Below, piece by piece: positions 25,901 to 37,900 of a stretch of 64,000 nt of DNA. A program made the position numbers and the translations under genes. This DNA is from Symsagittifera roscoffensis (taxonomy: Eukaryota > Xenacoelomorpha > Acoela > Convolutidae), in the NCBI RefSeq assembly GCF_963678635.1, contig NC_087066.1:13004517-13068516 (forward strand), given 5' to 3'. The first letter of the stretch is position 1, and the number at the start of each line of letters is the position of its first letter. Below the pieces are notes generated by a model. It did no database searches. It was not told the DNA's origin and saw nothing but the letters and a program-made list of their open reading frames with translations.

Positions 25901-28900
25901 CATTTTTTCTAAGTAAACTCCATGAGACATGGAGCTCAAAAGTTTGGAAAGATCTAAAAATGCATACTCAAAAGCGAATTTTGTTCGAGATATTTCTTAA
26001 TTTAATTCGAAAGCACAAACGTTCGAAAACATTTGGAGCGTTTTTGTCAGATGAGTGAGCTTTTTATTTGATGCAATCTCTTCATCTTTTTCGAAGACAG
26101 GTGTTGTATGTGCTTTTTTAAAGGAACGATGGAGACTGGTTTTACATTATACTTTCCTTTTTCTGCGAGCTGGAGGTGTGTTTAGATTACAAGCTTACCT
26201 TGTTAGAGGCAAAAAGTTTTTATTCCCATTCCATTGGCCCTGGAGACTTATTTAACGATTATTTATCTATTTGTTTGTAAACTCTTTTCTTGTGAAGCAG
26301 CGAAAATGAAACAATGTAGTTGTACTTTTACTTTTGGTTCTCAGTGGTTTATACGCAAATTGATATTTGCGACTTAAAAGAAAATTTTGCGGACTGTAGA
26401 TTTATGGCCCTAAGTTTTAAAGTGTTTCAAAGGCGTTGTGGGTTTGCTAAAGGAGGGTGTAGGGTGCCTTCAGAAAAAAAATTGTCACCAGAAAAATTTC
26501 GCCGTATACCGTTTCCAAGCTGAATTTCGAATCAATAAATCTTCAAAAAAACTGTTGTCTAACTGTATTTGAAAGACTTTTTGTTTCGTATTAGTTTTCC
26601 ATCATGAGCGGTACAATTGGTTCCACTGTGCATCGTTTATCCCTGAGACCGCACTGTGTGTGTGGCAGCAAGTCATTTTTTTTCAATTAAGTGCTTATGG
26701 CGATTGTGTATAAAGCATTTCAAATTTTACTCAAGGTTCTGAAATTTAGGATCTAAAGCTTTGCGGGCAATTTTCCTGCCTTCAATCTGAAGTGGGACAA
26801 CTTATGATCTTTATGAGCATCCGGCATAACTCTAACAATCTGAAACAAAAATTTTCTGTAATTTCAAGTAAATCGTCACTTATTAATTTTGAGTTTTTTA
26901 AAAAAAATAAAAATTTTAGTCATAGCAAGCTATAGTTGTTTGTTGAGGTACAAGTTGCTTCAATTAACTCCTCTTGATTATATGTTTTCAATTTTTTAAT
27001 TGAAAACTCTGTGGTAGTCAATGACATTGAATTGATACTAAGTTCGGATAACACACTCCCAAAACTTGCAAAACAGATATTGAAAAACCCAACACTGGCT
27101 GATTCCAACAACTTTAGTGGTTGATTCAATTCTGCTTTCAAAAAAAAATGTTTTCTTAGCCTTTTTTTGATGTTCATTGGTTTAAAGTCAAAAGTTTTCT
27201 GCATCAAACAGCAAATCAATGCATGTAAACATTCAGAGTTTAAAAAATAGTAGCATATGATATCAAATAAATACGCCAGCAAAACTATCAGTGGCGATTG
27301 CTAGACAAGAATTATCGGAGTTGAAAAGTAAATCGTTACACGTTTTCCTTCTTTCCATAAACATGATCTCGTCTTTATTAATTTCTATTGTGAACTTTTG
27401 TCTGATTTAGCCAGCTCAATTGGCGCAAAGTTCACATCATATTTAGAAAAATTCAGTTATCTGGGATGCTCATCTGTGTAACTCAAAGTTCATAAAAACT
27501 AAATTAGTTTGCGTAAAGAAACACCCAAAAGGTATTGCTTATTATAGTACAGTATTAGGAGAATTGAAAAAACTAGACACATATTGAAAAAAAAATTCAA
27601 AAATCAAGTATAATTTTGAGCTAGTGGAAAATGAAAAAAAAGAAAGATTTTTTTTAAAGTGCCGAAAGGATTAAAGTGAACATCAGAAAAATAAACATTT
27701 GAAATGGTTTATTGAATAAATAAAGAAAGACTAGCACAGAAAATTTGACAATAAAAAGCAATCCACCAACTTCAACAAGGGAGGCCAAATGTTCCAATGA
27801 ATAGGCGTACAGTTTAGCAATGGTAGGTCAGTTGAATCCAGAGAATAATTTTTAAACATGTTCCAAGATGTAAGTGGATTTCACTTACACAATTTTTGTG
27901 GATTTTGAGCTCAAATTTTTGCAACGTATAACTTGTCATTACATTAGTTTTGCCGCGGATTCCGTCCGCAACGAGGGAATATAGCTAGTTGTTCCAGATT
28001 TCAAAATGCTAGCACATTCCCCAAATGGTAAACGAGTTCTGCAAAACTGTAGCGCTTTATGTAGTGATGTAGGTGGGTTCTACAAACTGTAAACTGATTT
28101 CGCCAACGTAGGCGGATGCGGCAAAATTAATTTTTTTTTAATTTAATGATTATATATTTTAATGGATTCCACAAACTATTCCAAATTCTGCAAAATTTGT
28201 TGCAGACTCCGCAAATTTGCCTGTTTTGGGAGCGATTTTGAGAGTACAGTGTTTTAGCTATTTGTTCCTGCAATCCAAAACAGCAAATAATTACTAGCCA
28301 TAATGTGGATTCCGCGATTAATCTGTTTTCGGCCAGTTGCAGAATCCACTTGCAGTTCACAAATTACACAATTTGGCCCCGTAATTTTCTTTCTAACAAC
28401 TTCCTTTTCCTTTCATATTCCAGTTTGGATTTAATATCGTTTTGAAATGCAATATATCATTTCAAGGATTTTAAAATGATACCATGCACAATCCTCTCCA
28501 TCATTCTTTAAAAGTACCTAGAGTTGCGTGAAGAAAAAAACACTCTTTGAGCGCGAAAGAACAATAAAACCAAGTTGATCAATAAAACGCAAGGGAGCAG
28601 CAATTTCAGACTGCATTTTCTTAAGCCTCGGGGGTTTCTCACTTAAAATGAGCCGCAGTTTATTCGGTAGCTTTTGACGTGGACAGAATTTCAAGCTTCA
28701 ACTGGCTTAGTTTGCTCTAAAAGCTTAGTTTGATACACTGGCGGTGACTTTTTTCATTAGTTCAAGTGAACTCTTCACTTCAAAATCAATTAAAACATCG
28801 AAGGGTGCGGTACAAAAGAACATCTATGCCCGGAGCTATATCAATTTCAATTTCCTCTCTTAGCCTTTTTTGTTCCCATCTGATGACAACCGAATTACGA

Positions 28901-31900
28901 AATTTCATTTTCAATTTCCTGAAAAAACAAAAATGACAAATGTATTCAATTTGAAACACATGTGGCTGCCTCTTTCATTCTCAGTTCAGTTCAAAAACAA
29001 CGGAATGAGCTTTTGCTCCGTAACTCCTGGTCCTGTGATTATTCTTTGGTTGCTTTTCCATGGTGCCGCTTTAAATTAATGCTCAACAAAATAGTCAAAT
29101 TGGGATATTTTCTGTAAAATCCATTTTACAAGGACATTTTTGTATAGACAAGAAACCGGGTCCACTTTCTGAAGTTATTTCATGACGTCCACTTTGGCCC
29201 AGTTGAAAGTTTTTACAATTTTTTTGATTAAAATCTTATCTGAACTGGCCACGAACGAAATATCGTTACTGTACGGGAGGATAGAGTGAATTTTTGCCAA
29301 TTTTTCAAAAAGATTTCACGAAGAACTTTTTTTGAAGATAGGGTCTTCTAGTATTTCTTCGGAAATCTTAAATTAATAATTGTGGTTTCTCCGCGGTTAG
29401 CATAGGATCTATAACAAGCTTTTCAGCCTGTCTAAGCTTACAGTCCGTTGCTTTTATCGCCCCACATTCCAGATTGAGTTGGTTTTTTGAGCAAAACTCT
29501 TTTTTTTCTGCGACTCAAGGTTTTTTTTTGCGTCTAGAAATTTTACGTGGTGCGTTATCAGACCGACGAAAAACTGGTCACTTTCCAAAAATCCGCCATC
29601 CTTCAGAGCAACCCCCCTTCCGCAAAAATCATCGGCGAGTCTGTTTGAGACAATTGATGGCTGATGATTCAACCACACTTTCTAAATTCTAGTTCATTTC
29701 AAAAAGTATTTGTTTTGTACGGCTTGAGCAAATGGATCTTAAAACGAATCAACTGAAGAACTATTACGATTAATTGATTTTGTTCGCAGCTGCAAAAAAT
29801 GAGAATAGTTTTGATTTAAATAGGGATACAATTTGGCTTCAATCATTATATTTGTTTTGGTAGGAACATTTCTGAAAGTTGGCCGAGAAAGTTGGGGTGT
29901 TGATAAATTCAATTTCCTATAATCCTTTAGCATAATCCTGGATTACAATAATTTTATAATAAATTATTTTTCAGGAAGCTATAAAAAAGCCTGTAAACGA
30001 ATTTAGTCTGCCTCTTAAAAAAATTTAACAGTTTTGAGTATGCTCTTGAATTTAAATTTAATTAGCAAAATGGGCTAAAACTTATTATATCAGATATCCA
30101 TTAGGCTTTTTTTCTGAAAAAATATGGTAAATTTGTAATTTTAGCTGCTCTTTTAGAGTAAAATAATTAGGGTTGAAATTCAATTAGGGTAGATGTCAAA
30201 AATTCGAACAGTGGGAAGTCGCAAGTCACTCAAACTGACTTTCGATTCGGAAAAGGCTGCCTTTTTATGTTCATTTTGAATGCCCAAGATAATTTTTACC
30301 CGGGCACTGAAACGAATGTGATTAGTTCAATTAAGTGCATGTATTAGTGTAGGGAGAAAGCTGCCCGATAACCGCTTGCGGTCTTTTAGAAGGACCTTTT
30401 TAGGAGAACGTTATGATCCCTTTAGCCGGTGACATTTTATGGAGATTGCTTCTTAACTGGGGGATTTTTAGCCCGAGAGAAAATCAAGTATCTTCGACGT
30501 TCAATCGCAGACGGTTTTACTTGCAGATAATTAGATGCCTTATTTAAATGCAAACTACAGAAAAGGCGGATCAAATTGTAATATCTTCCTTAAGCCCGGC
30601 GCTTACTTGTGACCTTTTATCGATTCAAACGTTTTTTTTATCCGAAAAAATTAAATTTTTCTATCAGAACTCAACAATATGCTACTGAATTAAATTCATT
30701 TCTAGGATAATATTACACTGACATTTTTGTCTAAAGGAAATAAGATCAAATCTAAATACAGCCAAAAACTCGCAAACATAAACTAAAAAAAGCTGAGTAG
30801 TGTTTCTGCAGCCTAAAATCAAGCCTAAAACAGCAAAATTGCTACAATGATAAGCCAAATTTTAGATCCAGAGAAATTAGAAGAATTGAGTGAATTGACT
30901 GATACAAAATTAGAAGAATTGAGTGAACGCTTTGAAATGTATTTGAAGTTTTAGGATATATTGGGACACCATACATATAAATGTTTAAACTGAAAGCACG
31001 TTTTAACAAGGATAGGGTGTTGCTGTGCAAGTAGCACAGAATATTCTGACCATATTCATTAAAAAATCTACAAAAAAAATCATTTTCTTTAGTTTCTTCA
31101 TTTTAGGGTCGTTTTTTGCCAATCGTGTAATTTGAGAACCAGACCAACTCTTAGAAAGTTAGCCAGCCAAAAATACATAATCTTGAATAGTTCGGCTCAA
31201 TGCATGTACAGTTTTTCAGATTTTGGTTATAATATATTCAATTCGGAAAAAATACTAGTGTTAAGTTTTTTCTCGATACTTCTCATAGTCAGAATCATTA
31301 AGCCTAACATACTATTTTTTGATACTGTAGGTAATACAGATATAGATAATGCAATTTTGAGGCAAAAGTGTGGTATATTTTTTTCGGTAAATAATTGTTG
31401 GGTTCTAGTTAGAAACCATAATACTTGCCCTATAATTAGGGTGCTTTTTCAATCGACGGATTATCACGTTATAAGCGTTTTTGACTGACACTGTTTGTAC
31501 CATCTCAAAATAATTACTGCAGGGAGCTAATTTTTCTTTCTAAAAAAACAACCACTCACTTGTGGCCATTAATTTGTTAACCAAAAAATATCTAAATTGC
31601 TATTTTGACCAAACTGGGATAATTAAAGCGGGATATACTGGGTTCTTCTAACAAGCGTAAGCGGCACATTAAATGAATCCAAACTGAACTGCCTTTTGGT
31701 CTTAATTTTAGGACATAAGACGCTAATTTACTTTAAATAGCGTACGGGGAATGAAGTTTTATAAAAAATTGTTTGATAACTTTAATCTTTGTAATTAGCT
31801 AAAAATGCAGAAAATAAAGTTGCCTTGATATAAATTTTGCCTTGATATACGACAAATTTTGTTGTTTTGGCTTTCGAATAAAGTGCTGAGTTTTTAGGCT

Positions 31901-34900
31901 AGCAGTGTTTTTTTATTAATCAAACTTCGGCGATCACAATCATAATCTTTAACAAAAATCATAGCCCAATCATTGAAAATTTTGACTCCCGAGAGTTTTG
32001 CTCGATTGTTTTGCTAAATTGTGGGATTTTGAAAAATGTCAATTTGGCCAAGCTCTGAATTAAGTTATGAACGCTTTGATAATTTTTTGATGACGTTGAA
32101 AACTTAACGCCTGGGTGGCATATAGTCTCGCAAAAAATAATTGTTCCAAATACAAATGAAGCACACAAAATGTTCATTCTCACTTCATGTGACTCATTTT
32201 GATATTTGATATTGCTCAAAACTTGTGGTTGTTTCAACAGTTTTAACCAAGTTTTTCCGATACCAATTCAAGGGCAGTCGAAACATTTAGGGCTTTGCGC
32301 TTCTATACCAGCTGTGATTATCACAGTTTACCCAGTTTACTGTACTTTTGTGAGGCAAAGTTCTTCAAAATAATCTGCAGCCGAAGTAATTTTTTTGAGA
32401 CATTTTAATCTAGTTTGCTTTCTGTTGATAAATGAAAACTTGAAGTGCACTTGTTTTTGATTCTCTCTGTCGTTGTTAAAAGATATAGTCGTTGAAGCAT
32501 TATTTCAAAAATTCTTTGACAGATTTGTTTTCCAAACACGTTTCGGACACACATACACATTTTCACCTTAAATAACTATCGGAGCCAAATAAAACAAAAC
32601 TACTAGTATCAGGATACAGCTTTGAATGCTTCGACTGCCTCTTGAATGCTTCGACTTCGAAAAATCATTAATTAAAATTTTTTTAAAAAAAAACTGAGTA
32701 ATAAAAATTAAAATAAGAAAAAATAAAAGTTGAAAAATTTCAAAAACAACTGAAAAAAACACTTTCTCAGATAAATAAGTTCCTTGCAATGTAAAATGCT
32801 TTGTAAAACACAAAAAGATGTAAGATATATCCAGCAACGTAACTCTTAAAGCTTGTCTCCAATCAAACTGGAAGAATTGTCGGGCTGGATTGAATCACCG
32901 CCACTGTTTAATAGAAAGAAATATATCGCGCATCGGTTGCCCCAAATGATCCAATCTGACAAATTACAAACCACCTTAACTTTACCAAAATGGACCAAAA
33001 GTTGAACATCTTCTAAATTTGAGCTCAGGACATCAATAGCTTTCAGTTGATATAAGTAAACCGCCAAAAATGGCTAGTTAACTAGCAAATATTTGTCTGG
33101 AAAAAAACACCCCAAAAGTCACCCATAAAATCAGAGGCGGATTTAGGATGGGAGGGGAGCGGGCGTCCCTCCCTCAGGGTTTCGTCCCCCTGCCGACCCA
33201 AAAATTCCCCGTTTAAAAACGTTTTTTTTTGGCCTGTTTTTTCACAATTTTGCCTACGACACAGAAATTTTGGCCAAAACAGGATCTTTTTAGTGCTTGG
33301 GGGGTGCTCGGAAAATCTAATTGGTCGAACTAAAAAAAAGGTCAACAAAATTGTCAAAATTTTTTCGAAAACACCGGCATAAAATATTGATTTTTTTTTC
33401 ATTAGGTTTATTTGAAACTGGTTATAATAAGAGATATATCAGCGAAGGTACATAAGTGAAGATGGCTATAATAAAAGAAAAACTGGATCTTATTTTTGGC
33501 GAAGCAAGTTTTTGTTCAAAACCTTATTCAAATCTCAGCTCAAATATTTTTATCTGCTCAACAGTTCAAATTGTTTTATTTTGTGATTTGAACTGGGTCT
33601 AAATTTTGGAAAAGTTGCTTTGTTTCTTTTCTAACTTTGTTTCCGACATTATAAATTTCGTGAGATCGGCGTTGTTGTTTCAGACTACCCTTACGTGACC
33701 CTGTGTTTGACAATCGAACTGAGGCGCAAGTTGAGCATCTACCTGATCACCATCTACTTGCCCTCCATCTCCCTGGTTGTGCTATCCTGGGTGGGGTTCT
33801 GGATCGACAAGAGAGCAGTGCCCGCCAGAGCATCGCTCACAATCACCACTATTCTCGCACAGATCACACTCATCACTGGGGCTGCCAATCAGTAAGAGAT
33901 GCAAATCTTCTAGAGAGTTCTCAAACTGTGAATGAATAAAAAAATTAAGTAATTTAAAATATCAAAAAAATAGAAATACAACATTAACAACGGACTTGGG
34001 TGGAAAAGCACTGTGGAATGAAGCGCAAAATATGAAGATAAATTTTTTTTTTTTTAAACTTTCCCGCACCGGAGTTCCATGGATAATAATTGATTATAAT
34101 GGAAAAATGTTGTATAAAATGTTCAAATTATAATCCATTATAATCCATTATAATCCATTAAAATCCATTATTATGGCAAATTTAGACCACGTAATCGATT
34201 ATTTGGTCATTAAAATCGATTTTTTTGAAAAATAAAAATCCATTACAATCCATTATAATCGATTATAATCCATGATTTTTGTCACTGAAATCGATTTTTT
34301 TGCCAAAATAATCCATTATAATCGATTATTTTGAAAAAAAAAATCCTTTATAATCCATTATAATCCATTTCATTTTTAGAACTAAATTCGATTATTTTTG
34401 CAAAATATTGCAAATTTTGCAAGAAATTTGCAGAATTTATGCCATGTCTTTTACTACATGGCATGTCTCAACGTCATCCCCTTGCCCCCTCAGCTAAAGG
34501 GGTAGGGTAAACTGGGGGGAGGGGAAGCTGGGGGGGGTTGGGTAAATAAATTCGGGTAAACTGGTGGGAGGGGGGGTAAGCGGGAGGGGGGGGGGGGGGT
34601 TAGTAAACTGGTGGGGGTAGTAAATTGGATGCTTAACTGGTGGGGGGGGGGGGCGGTAAGCGGTAAACTAGGGGGGGGGGGGTGGGTGCGGTAAACTGGG
34701 GGGGGGGGGGCGTTAAATTTTATTCTGAAATGTAACATTTTATGAAACGTAATTAGTAGCAACTGCACTAAACAGGATATGATATAATTTTGAACAAAAT
34801 TGTAAATTTCAAGAATAACCCCTCGAAAAACTCCATTATAATCGATTATAATCGATTAAAAATGGATTATTTTGCCTCGAAAACAAGTTTCATTTTATTT

Positions 34901-37900
34901 CAAAAATAATCGATTATAATCGATTATATTCGGATTTTATTGATTAGAAAAACAGTTTCATTATAATCCATTTTTAATCGATTATAATCGATTATTATCG
35001 AAATTTATTGAGACAGACCACGAAAATTCAATATAATTGATTATTATCCATGGAACTCCGGTGCGGGTTGACGGCTAATTTTGAAAATAATTTTGTGTAT
35101 TTCAATTTTCCAAACGCTAGCCTATAATCAAATTATACATACAAAAACTATATTGGCTCTCTTTTTGGGCTTCAAGATTTTGGTATACGTTGCATAATTT
35201 CATTTAGATTTCCGGGAATTGCCGATCTGAAGCTGGTCGACCTCTATCTGATCGTGAACTTCTTCTATGTCTTCGCCAGTCTCATCGAGTTCGCCCTGGT
35301 GTCGTACGAGCCCCCCGTCAAATCTATCGGGAAGTCATGGCTACAGAACACGAGGGAACGCATGCGCATGATGAACGCCAAGATGCCCACGGAGAGTCCC
35401 CGTGAGGGGGGCAGGAACAATAATAACAACAAGATGGGGAGGTTGAGTGGGTTGATTAGGCCCAAGAAGATGTCCAAGGGGTCCATGGGTGGCGGCGAGG
35501 GGGATACGATGACCTATTGCAATACTGTCGTTCATCAGATGGTAATTTTTCAAAATTTCATTGAGCATTTAAATAGTTTTTGCTCACGGATCTCGGATTT
35601 TTTCGGTTCTAAATTCTACTGTGGGGACTGAAGCAAATACAAAATTGAGGATCCTCGCATTATGGATCGACTTATACAAGTCCCCCATTAAGTCACCTTA
35701 CAATCAAAAACGTTGTTTATTAATTATAATTACTAGTTTTTATTATTAGTAATACACATAGAATCGGTAGATGGATGAAGATATTGAAAAAAGATTCTGC
35801 GAATTATGTCGGCGTATTATGTCAGTCTTTTTCTCATTTTTTTTTTAAGTCAAGCAATTTGATTTTCCAAACTCTACCAAATCACAATAAAGACCCTATT
35901 TTGATCTAGATTTTCTGCTACGTAGGCAAATTTTCAAAAAAAAAACAGCCAAAAAAAATCATGAATTTTTCGGCGCGCCCTCGCCCGTCAATGCTAGAAA
36001 ACGTTTAAGATCGGTCAGCCAAAAATTGATGTCTGAAAATAAAACCAAAAAGGGACCCCTTTGGGTCGTCAGGAGGTCGAATCCCCGAAAAGAAAGCCCC
36101 CCCCCCCACCTTAATCACCTGATCGAATTGCTAAGCATTCCGTACAAAGTTCTGACTACATTTTGTTTGAGTCATTTTAACCGCATAAATCCTTTTGAAC
36201 CCTCTCCTGGGGGGAGGTGTCATTATGTGAGTTAATTATGTTTTCACAGGTACCGTATGCTTATTTTTATCCTTGAATGAACTTTCGGATACTCGCTTGA
36301 ACCAGATATCAACTGAACTGAAATTAAGCTAGCACTGTTTCAAGTTTTAAGTCAAGAAGCTCAAGTATTATCGTTTATTCCTTTCATCTTATTATTGCCA
36401 GTTTTTATATCAAAAATACGGAATGAAATGCCATAGGAAAGCAGAAGCTTTGTTTGCCTGGTGGAACACATGTTTCTACTATGATCCTACAATTTTAGGC
36501 AATACTACAAACGGTAAAATATTTCTTAACGAAATGACTCTTATTCCAAAACTGTTTTGTCATAGTTATAGTTGTCTTGCTCAGTAGTTTTATCAAATAA
36601 ATGCAATCGGCTCAAAATTGAAGACATTCTGCCAAGTTGTTTAAAAAGACGTATCAAGCTGATTTTCTGACGTATTATGCTGATGTGGCGTATTCCTGGA
36701 ACGCCACATTAAATGTCATTACAATAATTTCTGCGCTGCTGTGAATTTTTTTTTGCGCTGACTTATTTTTGTTTGAAAATTTTTTGAAAAAAATGCATTT
36801 CTTTCTGGCTACTCCTTCTTAATGAGTATATATTGGCGCCAAAATAGCTTTTAAATAAATTTTAGGGATAATTATCTTATAAAAGGTGTCGTAAAATAGT
36901 ATAAAAGGGAGTGGTGAGGAATTCAAATACCTTTGGAGCGAGATCGACTCGATTAGGTGTGCTCGACTTATGTTTCGACTTTTCCGACAAAATTTTGGTG
37001 CGTTTCGACTTCCTCGACCCAAGAAAAACTTAATCGACTTTGCTCAACCTAATTCAGACATGTTTCGACTTTATCGACCGAAAAAAAAACTTCATTATAA
37101 ATGATCAAAACAGCCAAGATATGTTTTGACTTTTTTGACCAAAAATCGGTTTGTTTCAACCCTCTCGACTTTCTCAATTGATTTTTTTCAATATTTTGCT
37201 CGATATCAGTGGCTTCCTCAATAATTGATTAAGTTGGGAAACAAATTTCAGAATTTAAGATCTCCTAATTGATTATCTGCGCTCTTCTAATCACTAAAAA
37301 GACCCACCAAGAAAAAAAACATAGGATTATTGAACATTTAGTTCAATAAAGACGAAAAACGACGCTTTCGAGGCTTTTTGGAAACAAAGCAAAACTTGTA
37401 CTCCACTCAACACGCTACTGCTTCATTTGTTTTATCTGCCCGGTCTTGTCTGTGCTCGACTGATGTTTTGACTTTACTGACCCAAATTGTTTCGATTGTG
37501 CTGAACATCTCATTTTTCAATTTTCTCGACTTTCTCGACTATGAAATAATCTGAAGAAACTGAAAGTAAAGATACAATTTGCTTTAGACAAATTCCAGTA
37601 AGGACGCCAGAGATAGAAAAAAGTAAGTCTCTTCTGATTTTTCTTCAGAATTTCTTACAATTTTTTCTATTTTTTGCATAAAAGCTTAGGGTCTAAAGGT
37701 GGAAAATTTTACTTTGAAAAAAAGATCAATAAAGAAGTAAACATAAAAAGCACTTTTTCTTGCCTTAGGAACCCTCACATCTCAACAAAAAGAGGCCCGG
37801 AGAGGTAAACAATTCTACCGAAGTGATTGTTGCTCAGTGCAACTTTCTGACTGAGGTTTTTTGAACTTTCTGAACTAAGTTTAAATTCATCAAACGAAAA

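Larger units (their letters stand above)
5200..33683 (+). other. Receptor intron 3 (28.5 kb), filled with mobile-element debris
   Basis: A single GT-AG intron separates the extracellular domain from the TM1-TM2 exon. Its recognisable contents are listed separately: repeat family copies, an ATT/ATC microsatellite, two-copy duplications, three LINE remnants and MITE ends. I see nothing clear in 16660-18700, 19400-20700, 22950-24200, 28400-31500 and 31880-32250. No other host gene is apparent. Confidence 0.8.
33892..35207 (+). other. Receptor intron 4 (1316 bp)
   Basis: GT-AG intron, of which 1005 bp is the inverted-repeat element 34063-35067. Without it the intron would be about 310 bp. Confidence 0.85.

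Noticed and set aside
31132-31488. 118-codon + strand ORF
   Set aside because: No recognisable motif, no splice or promoter context, inside a repeat-filled intron; length is possible by chance in 28 kb.
34490-34768. Proline-rich 92-codon frame
   Set aside because: It is the complement of the G-run block inside the MITE.
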